The translations under genes and the position numbers were made by a program. A DNA stretch of 64,000 bases from Cordyceps javanica (Eukaryota > Ascomycota > Sordariomycetes > Hypocreales > Cordycipitaceae), in the NCBI GenBank assembly GCA_036850795.1, contig JAAECO010000007.1:2587001-2651000 (forward strand). The letters are read 5' to 3'. The notes under the pieces were generated by a model. That model had not been told where the DNA came from, did no database searches, and saw only the letters and a list, made by a program, of their open reading frames with translations. This document shows, in pieces, positions 31,930 to 44,100 of this stretch. Each line of letters opens with the position of its first letter. Position 1 is the stretch's first letter.

Positions 31930-32855
31930 AAGAAAAAAAAAACCTCTCTAGTGGACGGATAGTAACCATCTAATCCGCTCATGTCGGGAAGAAACAAAGA
32001 AAGAGCAAAAGGAAAAAAAAGAAAAAAAAAACGTGTACACTTATGGATACCAATCTTTGATACCCAACGAGGAGGATGACTGCCATGATTCCTTTGATGC
32101 AAATTAGTTGTTGTACTCTTGTAATGCACTAGTCTGAACAATATTATGAATGCTCTGTTTGCTAAGAAACATCTTGAGAGTAAATTTTTCTTTGAAAGCG
32201 TATCCCACCTCACCACCGTTGAACAATATCATCCATATTTTATGCCCAGATGCTGAGACACGTGGTGTTCATTACGTGCTATTCGAGGAACCCCTCAAAC
32301 AAAACGTCTCTCGAATCATTGTTTTAACCTGCATCGATTCACCACTGCGTGTACATAATCAAGTAAAGTTATCCGTTATGCATTTACAATAAATATGAAA
32401 ATCTCTCTTCTCTTCTTTCCTCTCTCCCCTCTTCTCTCTTCGCTGAAAAGAGGTTCAAATTCCCAGACCACTCGCAGTTCACCAGATACAAACAACCAAA
32501 TAAAAGGGAAGAAGCTACATGCATATCCGTTGATTCTTCTCTTGCAAGTCCACGCCAGATGCAGAAGATGTTTCACCATTATCAAGAAAGAAAAGTCAAC
32601 AAGAACTTGATACATGACGAAAATCGAACCAAAATTTTAATAAAAAAGTCACCGTAAACGCCCGGCCAACCGGTTTTTGGCACCAAGAGGAAAAGACAAG
32701 ACCAAAAAAAAAATGCCCAACCAACTGTAGAAACCACTCCGCATGTAAAAAAAAGCAAGAAAGAGAATATCCTCATGTCTAGTCTCAAAGTGGCACATGG
32801 CCAAAATGAAAAAGAAACAACATGGCTCGTCAAAGGCGTGCGTGTGAGGTAGGGC
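31930..32855. other. Intergenic between convergent stomatin and NOP58 genes
   Basis: About 0.9 kb of A/T-rich 3' flanks with several A runs (31932, 32011-32030, 32702). No coding region is supported. Confidence 0.5.
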
Positions 32856-32945
32856 TCAGAGCCAACGACGCTTGAGCTTAATCAGAGGGCGTTGACCGAC
32901 AAGAAGCTTGTGCTCTTTCTCGCCCTCAACCTTGATCGGGACCTT
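32856..32945 (-). other. In-frame coding-like extension behind the NOP58 stop codon
   Basis: Directly after the UAG stop (32948-32946) the same frame continues for 29 sense codons to a UGA at 32858-32856. It reads KVPIKVEGEKEHKLLVGQ, then RPLIKLKRRWL, with codon choices like those of the gene itself. No GT donor lies in the roughly 80 coding bases before the stop, so no intron can plausibly remove the UAG. It could be stop readthrough, a once-coding tail cut off by a new stop, or a sequencing/assembly error in the stop codon. Confidence 0.45.
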
Positions 32946-34850
32946 CTAAGCCTCGGATCGCTTCTTCTTCTTTTGCTTCTTCTCCTTCTTCGGCTCGGGC
33001 TCGTCCTCATCGTCAGAGTCGTGCTTGCGCTTCTTCTTCTTGCCCTCGTCGGCGGCAGCCTTGGTAGGTGTGGCGGTAGCCTCCTTGCGGAGCTTCTTCA
33101 TCTCCTTTTTGGAGAAGACGCGGGGCTTGCCGTCCTCGACCTGGATGTCGCCGCGCTCGTACTTGCGCTTGAATTTCTTGACCGAGAGGCCGGCCAGGTC
33201 AGCCAGGCGCTCGTACTCGGAGCTTGATAGCTTGGTGACCTTGGGTGTGGAAACGTCCTCGTCGTCGCTATCGGCATCGTCCATTTCCTCATCCTCCTCG
33301 ACAACCTCAATCTTCTTCTTCTTCTTGTCCTTCTTGCTCTTCTTAGAGTCACCATTGGTAGCAGCTTCAGCCTCGTCCTCCACACCATCGGCGTCGACGT
33401 TGTAGCGGCGTGTCTCCTTCAGGGTGAATTGGCCAGGGGCCATGATCTCACCAGAGGGAGCGACGTTGGTACCCTTGGGCAGCAGGGGGCGGCCCTCAAG
33501 TTTGCGAAGGTGGTTTTCGAGCTTGATGCGGCTGCTCAGGCCGAGCATAGCGCGCTCCTCATCATCCTGCTCCTCGTCGTTGTCGCCGAGGGCATCCACT
33601 CGAAGACCAAGCGCAGTCTTGGCAGCGAGCATACGGGCAATCTTACCCTTGTTGCGGCCGGTGGCCTGACCGATCAGAGAAGAGTGGTAGATGAGACCAT
33701 ACTTGGGCGTGTCGTGCTTGGTCTTCAGGGCACGGAACAGAGCCTTCTCAGCACCGAGAATCTGAATGGTGGAACCGGGAGCCTTGGCGAGGTTGAGAAG
33801 AGAACCGGCGTGAGCCACGAGGCGAGCACCGACGAGATAGCCGAGGAGGGCAGTCAGATTGGGAGCGATGGCGCGCATGCGGCTCTCGAGGTAGGAGGAG
33901 AGCTCTGCACGGTAGTTGGTGTAGATAAGAACTTGGTCGGCAAGGAGCTGGATGTTGTGCAGATCCTCCTCGGTAATCTCGGTACCCATGCTAATCTCGG
34001 AAGCAGCCTTGATGGCAGCCTCCATTTCCTCGGGGAGAATATCAGACAGATCAGCCGAAGAGATGTTGCCACGCATACCGACTTTGAGGACGATGCGGGC
34101 GTAAGCCAGGTTGTCGCCGAGAATCTTGGCCATCTCGGGAAAGTGCCAGCCATACCATTCCTTGGTACGCATGGCGTAGACGTTGAGCTCCTTGTCCATG
34201 TCATCGAGAAGCTTGATGGCCTGAATAATCATCGAGTCAATTTTGTCGGCCGAGAACTTGAGCTTGTGGCGAGACATCGAATGAGAGAGACCAAGAGCCA
34301 TACGGTCAACGTTCTCCTGGGCAAGACCGGGGATGAGCGAAGGAAGATGCTCACGAATGCCACGGAAGACATCCATCGTGTTGGAGCCAGCAACGGGGGT
34401 GATGTTCAGGTCGGGGAGGTTGGAGATGGCGGTGCCGAGCTTCATGTCAGCGACAGCGATGGAGGCCTTCTTCTCAGACTTGAGATCCTCGAGAATCGAA
34501 GTCAGGAGTTCGGGAACCTTGCCTTCCTTGAGGGAGGCGGCCTCTTCGAGAGCCATGGCGGCGCTTTCAAACTTGACAAACTTTTTCAACTTGAGCCTGT
34601 AGAATGTTATTAGTTTTAAAACATTTCAACAAATGTGAAGCTTTGGCGCTCCCTACATTTCCACCAGCTTCTCGGGCCGGCCGAGCTCGGCGGCGAGATC
34701 ATCGTTTTTGAAGAGTTTCTTGTCCGCAGACTTGAACAGGCCGTAGCTAGAAAAAAATTAGTGACTACCAGAAAAAGACCCCCGTACTGGGCCTACACAA
34801 ACGGAGAATTCTCACCCTGCTGGCGTCTCGGCAAGAACAAAGAGAGACAT
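32946..34850 (-). CDS. NOP58: Nucleolar protein 58, core protein of box C/D snoRNPs
   Basis: Core scaffold with Nop56, fibrillarin and Snu13 in box C/D snoRNPs that 2'-O-methylate rRNA. Three exons (34850-34816, 34746-34657, 34596-32946) with introns of 69 and 60 nt give 591 residues. The N-terminal domain begins MSLFVLAETPAGYGLFK; the NOSIC/Nop region contains MALGLSHSMSRHKLKF, YAMRTKEWYGWHFPEM and the RNP-binding block AGSLLNLAKAPGSTIQ with ILGAEKALFRALKT, YHSSLIG and KGKIARMLAAKTALG. The C-terminus is a Lys/Glu/Asp-rich tail (KKEKKQKKKKRSEA). It is head-to-head with the V-ATPase d gene (415 bases between starts). See the separate entry for the open frame behind its stop. Confidence 0.96.
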
Positions 34851-35265
34851 TGTGAATGAAGATGATCCCTACAACACTCCTGCAAAACTCTGTGGTGGTT
34901 AGTATCACTTGCGTTGCGCAATGGCGATCAATGTGCGCGCGCAAGTCCTTGTGCAGATAGGTTGGGAAATTTTTTTGACGAGCTCTTGGAGGCCAAAAAT
35001 TTTGGTGTCAAACCGGCGACTGAAGTGGGCTAGTGCGGAAGACGGCTTTTAGTTTCTCCGAAAGAAAGTTGGCGGTGGAGCCTTCTGGCTGGCCACTCAC
35101 GTGGAGCCAGGCGTCAGTGGCCGACCAGCCTCGAAACTTTGTCGTAAGTGCGGGAGGTAACTTGGCGGCATCGCTCAAGCTAGGTTCATAACTGCAATTC
35201 CAACCCGATACCCATTTTGCCGAAACTTGTGCCTCCGGTGCATCCTGAAATAGCTGCCGGTCAAG
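34851..35265. promoter_or_regulatory. Shared divergent promoter of NOP58 and VMA6
   Basis: 415 bases between the start codons of two divergently read housekeeping genes. No TATA match was seen. No other gene fits here. Confidence 0.6.
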
Positions 35266-36521
35266 ATGGAGGGTCTTTTCTTCAACGCCAACAATGGGTT
35301 TGTCTGACAAGACGCACTGGAGGCTGCAGGCAGCTAACTCACTCCAGCTATCTCGAGGGCATTGTCCGCGGTTATCGCAACGGCCTGCTCACCACGCCAG
35401 CATACAACAACTTGACGCAGTGCGAGACGATTGATGGTGGGTTCGCTACTAAATTAGAGACAGACAGATGCTGATCTTTAATAGATCTCAAGCTTCAGCT
35501 AGGTCCGGCCTACGGCGACTTCCTTGCTTCCCTGCCTCCGAATCCCTCAACGTCTAGCCTTGCCGCCAAGACGACAGACAAGCTCATTTCTGAGTTCCGA
35601 TATGTACGCGCCAATGCCGTTGGCTCGCTCGCCACATTCATGGACTACGTTACATACGGGTACATGATTGACAACGTCGCGCTCCTCATTACCGGCACGT
35701 TGCACGAGCGTGATACCCGCGAGCTGCTGGACAGATGCCACCCACTTGGCTGGTTCGAGACGATGCCTGTTCTCTGCGTCGCCACCAATATTGAAGAGCT
35801 CTATAACAGCGTCCTGATCGAGACGCCCTTGGCCCAATACTTCAAGGGCAGTCTGAGCCACCAGGACCTTGACGAGCTTAACATTGAGATTGTCCGCAAT
35901 ACCTTGTACAAGAACTACCTGGAAGACTTTCACAACTTTGTCAACACGCACCCCGACATGGCTGGCACACCCACGGCCGAGGTGATGTCTGAGATGCTCG
36001 AGTTTGAAGCTGACCGACGAGCCATCAACATTACGCTCAACTCGTTTGGCACCGAGCTGTCAAAGGCTGATCGCAAGAAGCTGTACCCCAGCTTCGGCAA
36101 GCTGTACCCCGAAGGCACCCTGATGCTATCCCGCGCAGATGATGCCGAGGGTGTGCGCCTGGCTGTGGATGGTGTCCATGACTATAAGACCTTTTTTGAT
36201 GCCGTCGCTGTCGGCGGAAGCTCCGGCGCCGGCAACATGGGTGGAGGTAGCACCGACGGCAAAAGCCTCGAGGATTTGTTCTACCAGAAAGAAATGGAAA
36301 TTTCCAAAAGCGCCTTTACAAGACAGTTCACATACGCCATTGTCTACGGCTGGGTCAAGCTACGAGAACAGGTAGGCTCCTACTCTCCCATAACGAATCA
36401 TCTGAATGATGTTCTGTACGCTGACATGAAGTAGGAAATTCGCAACATTACATGGATTGCCGAGTGCATAGCTCAAAACCAAAAGGACCGCATCGGAAAC
36501 TTTATTAGCGTCTTCTCCTGA
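35266..36521 (+). CDS. VMA6: V-type H+-ATPase subunit d (V0 sector)
   Basis: Peripheral V0 subunit that links the proteolipid ring to the central rotor stalk of the vacuolar proton pump. Four exons (35266-35297, 35348-35436, 35485-36371, 36435-36521) give 364 residues, the usual length. Diagnostic stretches are EGLFFNANNGYLEGIVRGYR at the N-terminus (spanning intron 1), LTQCETIDDLKLQLGPAYG (spanning intron 2), FMDYVTYGYMIDNVALLITG, CHPLGWFETMPVL and the ending EIRNITWIAECIAQNQKDRI followed by GNFISVFS, restored by the last splice. The protein is cytosolic and acts at the vacuole. It is convergent with the mitochondrial S15 gene, with about 260 bases between stop codons. Confidence 0.96.
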
Positions 36522-36783
36522 ACGCGAGTTGGAATTTGTCTGTTTTAGCATATTTGTAGTATAGCGCCGCCGCCTGTTTTAATGTGTTGACGGGATTCAG
36601 TGTTGACCAAGAACCTTTGAAAGAGAAGCAGAGAGACAGGAGGGCTTTGTAGTGGTTTTTTTTGTGTTAAACAGTGGCTTTACAGTGACGCTCTTGATGG
36701 CTTCATATTGTACATGTAGGAAGTAAAGTTTAATGCTACAGATGCTTCCGCTTCTTCTCCTTGTATTATTCATATCGTCACAA

Positions 36784-37821
36784 TCACCTCAGCTCAATCT
36801 GCCCCCTCCACATGGCCGGCGTGAGACCCAACTTCTCAATCATATTGGTCCAGCGGCCGCTGCCCCTTTCCTTCCTTTCCATGTAGCGCAGAAGCTTCTG
36901 GCGCTTGTGCAGCATCAGGCGGAGGTTGCGCTTGTTGTGGATGTCCTTGTATCCGCGGTTCGCCGACAGCGCGTCGGCGAGGTTGCGGATCTTGGCCGTC
37001 AGGATGGCGATCTGCACCTCGGACGAGCCCGTGTCGGCGCCGGCCCGCGGCGGCATCTCGACGGTGCTCGCATTTAGGGCCGCGGGCTTGGGGGCGACAG
37101 CGCCGTCGGTGCGGTGGCGGCCAAACTCGTTGACGATGCGCTGCACGTTGAAGTGGTGGCGGTCGCGGCCGCTGCCGTTCTCGAGGGCCGTGATGCGGTG
37201 CAGCGCCTCGACGGCGCGCGCGTGCCGCCGGTCGTGCTGCGTCTGCGACTCGGCCTCGCCGGGCACGTCCTCGAGCTGCGAGCTGACGGCCCCGACAACT
37301 GGCTTGGTCAGGGCGCGCGCGTGCTCCGCCACCTCGTCGATCTCGGCGTCGCTCAGGTAATGGCTGCGTGGCGTCACGGTGGTGCTGGTGCCGTCCGCGG
37401 CTTCGACGGCCTTTGGACGAGCAGCCGTCTCGAGGGACTCGAGGAACGGCGTCTTGCGGCCCCAGATGGGATCGCCGAGGAGGGCGTCACGCTCGGCCTG
37501 CAGCTCGCCCCGGCGCTTCAGGTTGGCGTTCTTGCGCTGCTGCGCCTGAGCCCACCGGTAAGGGTCTTGCTTGGCCTTGCGCTTGCGCTCGCGCTGCGAA
37601 AGGTTGGCTGTTTGAATGAGCGGCATGAGCGGTATCTTGGGGGCGGTTGTCGTGGCTGGTCGTAGGCAGACTTTGGGGAAGAATCAGCGTCAGCTCGTGA
37701 TCAGATATTGGCCGTGATCGGTGCCATTATCCTTTACAGACAAAAAAAAAAACACCAATTATGATGATGACTTACGGTTCATCGTGCCTAGGCGCTGTAG
37801 CGCCTCTAATCTGGGCGGCAT
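36784..37821 (-). CDS. MRPS28: Mitochondrial small-subunit ribosomal protein S15 (uS15m)
   Basis: Mitochondrial ribosomal protein binding the central domain of small-subunit rRNA. Two exons (37821-37776 and 37670-36784; intron 105 nt) give 310 residues. The N-terminus (MPPRLEALQRLG, then LCLRPATTT) is Arg-rich and free of acids after the start, fitting a mitochondrial targeting sequence. A long basic N-terminal extension precedes the S15 domain at about residues 215-300: TGSSEVQIAILTAKIRNLAD, HNKRNLRLMLHKRQKLLRYM and the terminal MIEKLGLTPAMW. The symbol follows the yeast orthologue (yeast MRPS28 is the S15 protein). It is divergent from the cytosolic ribosomal protein S0 gene, with 371 bases between starts. 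Confidence 0.9.
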
Positions 37822-38192
37822 TGTGCTGGAATGTGCTGATATGTGTCTTTGAAGCTCTCTCTCCACGAACTTGGCTTCCAAAATTTCCCAGTACTGGCGT
37901 TGCTCACACTGCTAGCCAGGAGGTTTGGCCCCATATCGACCAAACAGGACTAGCTGCAATATCACGTGCACTCGCATCCACTTTGAGACATTCTCGCTTT
38001 TGCGGAAGACGCTAGTCCGTAAACAGGTTAGTGGGATGAGGGCTCTCGCACACATTTTTGGGTAAAATTGATTTTTGGTGGGATGTGGGCTTGAGGTGTG
38101 CTTTGCATCGCGAACTTTTCCTCCCACGACCCTCACCTCCCAGCTTCTTCCTTCCAACCCCTCCATCCGAGAACCAAGGAAACTCAGTCAAG
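37822..38192. promoter_or_regulatory. Shared divergent promoter of mitochondrial S15 and cytosolic S0 genes
   Basis: 371 bases separate the two start codons. The side towards the cytosolic S0 gene is pyrimidine-rich (ctcccagcttcttccttcc at about 38147), a usual feature of fungal ribosomal-protein leaders. I see no TATA match. Confidence 0.6.
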
Positions 38193-39310
38193 ATGGCCCC
38201 CAACAACCTGCCGTCCGTTTTCAACGCCACCAGCCAGGACATTGAGATGCTCCTGGCTGCCCAGTCTCACCTGGGTAGCAAGAACTTGCAGGTGCACATG
38301 GAGCCGTACCTGTGGAAGACCCGTGTCGACGGTGTCAACGTTCTCAACGTCGGCAAGACCTGGTATGTTTTACGGAAGAGGAAGCAGCAGCAGCAGCAGC
38401 TCAAGGGAGCGACGGGCCTCTAGCGCCAGCGCGGAGGGAAACAACTGGCCCAGACTAACGAAGAGCGCAAACACAGGGAGAAGATTGTCCTCGCCGCCCG
38501 CATCATCGTCGGCATTGACAACCCGGCCGACATCTGCGTCGTCTCCGCCCGTCCCTACGGCCAGCGCGCTGTCCTCAAGTTCGCTGCGCACACCGGCGCG
38601 ACCCCCATCGCCGGTCGCTTCACCCCCGGTAGCTTCACCAACTACATCACCCGCTCGTTCAAGGAGCCGCGCCTCATCATCGTGACGGACCCCCGCACCG
38701 ACGCCCAGGCCATCAAGGAGGCCTCGTACGTCAACATCCCCGTCATTGCCCTCTGCGACACCGACTCCCCCACCGAGTACGTCGACGTTGCCATCCCCAC
38801 CAACAACAAGGGTCGCCACGCCATCGGTACCGTCTGGTGGCTACTTGCCCGCGAGGTTCTCCGCCTCCGCGGCACCATCTACTCCCGCGAGACCCCCTGG
38901 GACGTCATGCCCGATCTTTACTTCTGTATGTTCTGCACTACGAGGAAACAACCCCTTTTTGAAGTCGTCCTCGCACGATAGTTGAAGGGGAAAAACCAAT
39001 TGCGGTGGACCATGTAAAAGAAGACGAGCTAACGTACTCTACAGACCGTGACCCTGAAGCCGAGGCTGAGGACAAGGCCGAGGAGGAGAAGGCTGCCGAG
39101 GAGGAGGGCCCTGCCGCCATCGAGTCTGGCTTCCAGGCCGCCCCCGGTGACTGGGAATCCGGCGCCGCTGGCTTCTCTGGCGCTCCTGGCGCTGCCGGTG
39201 CCACCGGCGCCGCCGGCTGGGACGGTGCTGGCGCCCCCGGCGAGGAGTGGGGTGCTCCCGGCGCCTCGACCGAGTGGGCTGCCGATGCCGGCAAGGACTC
39301 CCAGTGGTAG
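38193..39310 (+). CDS. RPS0: 40S ribosomal protein S0 (uS2)
   Basis: Cytosolic small-subunit ribosomal protein of the uS2/laminin-receptor family, needed for late 18S rRNA maturation. Three exons (38193-38362, 38477-38925, 39045-39310) give 294 residues. Characteristic parts are MLLAAQSHLGSKNLQVHMEP, the splice-restored VGKTWEKIVLAARIIVGI, RAVLKFAAHTGATPIAGRF, FTNYITRSFKEPRLIIVTDP and ALCDTDSPTEYVDVAIPTNN. The acidic Gly/Ala-rich tail with repeated Trp (WESGAAG, GWDGAG, EEWG, STEWAADA) is typical of eukaryotic uS2. Codon use is strongly biased, in keeping with very high expression. The start follows the context caagATGGCC; an upstream in-frame ATG at 38058 lies in the leader. Confidence 0.96.
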
Positions 39311-41168
39311 GAAGCTCAGGATGTCCAGGCGGCTGCTGCCACCGTTCCTGCCGCCGACGCCGATGTTTGGTAGACTCCACTTTGGCTCTTTTCCGGCTTT
39401 TCACTGAGAAAAAGCAGTCGGGAGGGGCAAGAATGGTAGTTCACACAGACGGAGGAAGTTGTGATACCCAAAATAATAAGATGACGGACAAAAAAAACAC
39501 ACACAACAAATTTGGGGAAAAAGAGCTGGCAACAACAAAGCCTTAGATATTCTGAACAACGAAGAAGACAAAAAAAATCAAGAAGCCTACCGGAGAAGAG
39601 CAAAAAACACCAAAAACAGTTTTGAAAATCAGAGAGCTATGAATGACTTTTTTTCTTTTTGTGAGTGTCTCTGGTCATTTTTTGGCCGGTGACGGGTTCT
39701 GAGAGGATGGGAAAAGCAAAGCAAGCGGTTTTGTGGTTTACACGCTGTGCTGGTACTAATGAGGGAAAGATACTCGCCCCCTTCCGGCGGTCTTTAACGT
39801 CGAAACCTGTTGCGTTTTTCACATTGTCTTTATCAGCAGGTCGAGTTTTTTTTTCGTGTTTGGAAGGGGAGAGGGAAAGCCCTGTACTGCCCGGCGCGCC
39901 AAAGGGGATGGACTTGACCGTCGTCCCGCCTGGACTGCTTGTATTCTTTTTTTTTTAATTCTTCTCTTTACCTAGTCGCAAAAAAAAAAACTATTCTGTT
40001 CTCTGTCTTTAACCCCCCCCCAAAACAAGTGGTGATGCTTTCACGTACATGTTAGCCAGCTCCAATCTGGCACACGTCAAGCGTTGTCATCCTAGAGTAG
40101 AGCGATTCCTTCGAAGCGTATCCCGCCTCGGATTTTTGGCAACGGATTTGTGAATCATCTCGTTGCGATCTTGGATCCAGCCAAGGGGGAAAAAAAAGTG
40201 ACGTCTTTTTTTTCGAATCCTGCATTGGGCAACGTAGGATTGCAAACATCGCAGGCGAGCCTTTCTCGGTCGTCGCCGCCCCCAATTTGCGCGCAGTCAC
40301 ATTTTTCAATCAAGTAGAGAAGGGAGAGGAGCTGCACATGATTGAAGCATATCTGTATTCAATTGCGCGAATAAATAAAACAGACAGAAAAAAAAAGTGA
40401 AGAAGAAAAAGAGAAAACGTTTGAGCCTCTGTCCGCAAAACGACAAAAGACCCCCAGGGTATATGAAATCATAGCCAAGCCAAAGCATCCTCTCCCTTGC
40501 AGAAGAAAAAAAAAAGAAAGTCCACTCGCTCTCCGCAGACCAAGTCTTGTTTGCCTTTGCTCTCTCTCCTTAAAGGACGTATTCCTTCCAAAAAAGGAAA
40601 AAGAAACCCTCTACTATAAAATCATTCGAGTACCACGAAAAAATGTTTTAGTTTCCAATGTCCCAACGAATGTCCAATGATGTATACTTTCTCTCTCTCC
40701 AGTTTCGTCTACAATTTGTCAAGATAAAAAAAAGTCCATGTTGTAAACGAGGTGCCGTATTAACCAGTAATTAGAAAAGCTCGACGCTGTATTGTGCGTG
40801 CGTGTGTGTGTATGTGTGTGCGTGGTAATGTTAGACTCCCAAAAGTTCCATTCCCAAAAACAGAATGCCAGAGACAGAAAAAAAAAGAAAAAAAAAACGA
40901 GTGCATATATGCTTCGCTTTACTATGAAAGAAGACAAAGAGAATATTGATTTTCAATCAAAGAAAAGACGAGCAAAAAAAAGGGGGGTTATGGTATGGGT
41001 ATGTGTGCTTTTGCTGTGTGTAGTCTCGAATGTTGTAAAGTGTTTTCGCTTTCCATTATGCGTCAAAATTTTCAAGCCTTGCAAGGGCATACAAAACAAA
41101 ACAAAAACGACAAAGGGGTATATAAAAAAAGTCATATGCAGACGACAGTAAAGCTGTCGAGGGGCTTA
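39311..41168. other. Intergenic between convergent RPS0 and LTE1-like genes
   Basis: About 1.9 kb rich in A and T homopolymers (39950, 39980, 40190, 40390, 40510, 40880) with a TG/GT-rich patch at 40795-40825. No gene or structured RNA was recognised. Confidence 0.5.
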
Positions 41169-44100
41169 TCAAGGCTCGAGTGCCTCCGAATGGTTGCGAA
41201 TCTCCTCGTCGCTCAGGGCGCCCACCCAGAGGCAGCGCTCCGTGATGCCCTCAATGGGCTGGAATACGTAGCGCGTGCTCGACTCGAGCAGTCGCAGTAG
41301 CACCTTGACAACGGCGGCGGCGACGCGGCAGCGCTCAAAGTTGACGAGGGGCGACGGCGGCGGCGGCGGCGATGACGAGCTTTCCGGCGCGGCGGCAACC
41401 TCGGAAGGCCGCTGGGCGTTGTACAGCAGGTCGTGGGTATAGATGCCCACAAACGGGATGCAGCCGGTGTCGGTGCCAACCTCCATCTCGGCGCGCAGGT
41501 GCAAGAAATTGCGCGTCGGCGTCACCAGCGTCTCCAGCTCGGCCAGGGTGCGTAGGTCGTGCGCGGGCACCATGGCCCAGGTGCGCGCGAGGCGCGTCAC
41601 CTCGTTGCTCGACAGCGCAATGGTGAGCTGCGCGAGCGTCGCAAAGTTGCGGTAGCGGCGGCAGTGCGCCGCCACGTGGATCATCTTGATGAGGCAGCGC
41701 GCGCGCTCCTCGACGTGCTGCGTCAACACAATCTCCGAAATGGCCCATTTAACCATAATGTTGAATCGCGCAATGACCACCTCGACGCCGTGGGCGTCGC
41801 TGTTGCGCAAAAAGTCCACCCACGAACGGGAGCCGCTGCTAGTAGCATTCTTCCAGTTCATCTCAATCAACTCCTTCCAGTCAATCTCGTTGAGCGCGTC
41901 CTTTTCAATGAGCGTAAACTGCTGCGCGAGAATGTCCGAGTCAAAGGCGAGGATAAAGGGCAGGTGCACGGAAAACTTATTGGCGCCGGCCTCGGCTGGG
42001 CGGCCGCTGCGAGACACGCCGAGCGCCGCGGGAGAGGGCTGAGAACCAGGGAGCGTTTGCGTAAACGGCGCAGTCGGCGTCGCATCAGGCGTGGGGGGAA
42101 GGGGCCGGGAAGCGTACATGGCTTCGGTGGAGTTGAACATGGGCGACGCCTGTTGTCGAGGTGTGGAAAGGGGAGGCGAGACTGGCTGCAGCATGGAGTC
42201 TGTAATGGCCTCGCCCAGGGGATGGGGTGGAAGCTTGCGTCTGGGACGGAGCAGATTATCGTTGGTCTGTGTTGGCGTTGGCTCCGGTGTGGACATCTCG
42301 GAAGAGATGTCGGAATTGGCGTAGCTCTCATCTTCAAGGAAGGACTCCTGATGAGGAGAAACGGGTTGCGTGTCCCCAGGCATGATTCTCTCCAGGCTTT
42401 CCGTCTTTTCCACCACATCATAGTCTTGGTCCCCGGAGCCTGTGGCCAGCTCATCGACAGACTCAGCATCGTACAACACCGAAGTCTCCAACAGTTCATT
42501 GCCGGCAATCGTGGCGAGGTCTTCCGAATCACGGAGAATAGACTTTTCCACCCACCCCCTGCTGGTTCTTCCACTGCTACCATCCTCAGTCAGCCCTCTG
42601 TCCAAGAGCGGAATCAAGTTGTAAGAGTCCACCGACGCCTCGGAGAGAAACGAGCACAGCCCCGTGATTTCGCTCCGCGGCACAGACAGATCTTCAGTTG
42701 TGCCGGGGCCGGTGCTCGAAGGATCCGATCCACCGGATACTCGATGGCGTCTGCTGATGGTACTATCGGCAGGGCCACCACCGAGAAACTGCAAAGCACG
42801 ACCAAGCTTCTCAATATCAATCTCTTCTTCCTCCGCCTTTGCTGCGCTGCCCTTGGAGCCGCGGTTGTATTTGCCTTCCAGTTTGAGTAGTGCCGATTCG
42901 ATGCCACCGTCGTCCTCGTCATCCGGGATCTGGGCCAGTCGCTGGGCCTCAGCTTCAAATGAGGGTCGCCCTGGCGGCTTGGATGAGGAATGTGTGCTGA
43001 ACAGCGAGAGCTTCGCAGCTTTTGGGGGGTGATGTTTTGTCAGTTGACCAACAGAAAAGACATCGTGGCGGTCCACATGGTAGTCGCCGTAGTCAGATTC
43101 AGCATCCAAGTTGGAATCGGGGACTCCTCCAAAGAAGCTGATGCTACGGGCAGACTCGGCGTAGGTTACGAGGGACCCGACAGATTGCGACCTTCTGAGA
43201 ACCTTGTTATCGAGTTCGCCCACCCTGGTGGCGGCACGCAAATCCCCACCGGGACGACGGCGAAGTACATGAAGAGGTTCAGGGACCGAAACTTGCGAAC
43301 CACTCATGGACACATCAGAGAGGGTGCCGGCATCCAAGCTCCGAATACTAGACGGAGGCATCACACCGCTACCAACGGAGCTATGTCGGCGAAGCGGTAT
43401 CGACTGGCGAGGAAGATGCGTCTTGGATGAGCGAGTGCGTCTGTGCATGCGAAACGTGGAGCCGCTGAGAGGCGGGTAGCGTCGATTGTGACGGGTTGAG
43501 GAAAAAGAGGGTCTACCGATTGCTTCCGATACTTGAGAAGCGTCATCTTGCTCAAGAGTGGCAAGATCCGGAATGAAGGGAGGTAACACGTCGGAAGTTT
43601 GAACCGAGTGAGGGTGAATGAGATAAGAGGAGCGACGAGGCGTGCCACGGTCGACGTTTGGTGGAGTATTTGGCGGCGTTGGGCCTGTAGTGGCGGGTAG
43701 AAATGAGTCAGTCAAAGTCTCGACCGACTGTCCCTCGGGGCGCGGGGGCATCATGTTACAGTGCAGCTCAAACGGAATGGTATCATCAACAATGACGATA
43801 GACTTGCTGCCCGTGGTGATGCCCATGTCGCTGGTCGGCCGCTGGTGCTCAACGTGTGGCGGACCACCGAACCGGAAACGAACACTCGAATGGCCCGGTA
43901 GAGGAGCGGACAGCGGCCCAGGCGGTATGGGACGCATCTCTGCCTGCTCCTCGCGCACCGCCTTTTTGAAGTCCTCGGCGACCTCGGCACCTAGAAGATC
44001 GATGCGGACTGCGGGCCGACCACCGTGGTGCTGCGCTTCTTGCTGGGGAACGACAGCGGTGCCTGGTAATCGGCTGGAGGCTACATGACGCGGCCCGACT

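Noticed and set aside
32440..32475. GGTTCAAATTCCC as a tRNA B box
   Set aside because: The upstream sequence is a CT tract without anticodon or D arm; no cloverleaf can be drawn.
33429..34613. 394-codon plus-strand frame opposite NOP58
   Set aside because: It mirrors the third-position GC bias of NOP58 on the other strand; its protein has no domain and NOP58 is certain.
34747..34815. snoRNA inside NOP58 intron 1
   Set aside because: The 69-nt intron lacks paired C (RUGAUGA) and D (CUGA) boxes.
41559..42890. 443-codon plus-strand frame opposite the LTE1-like gene
   Set aside because: Antisense shadow; the minus strand carries the RasGEF motifs.
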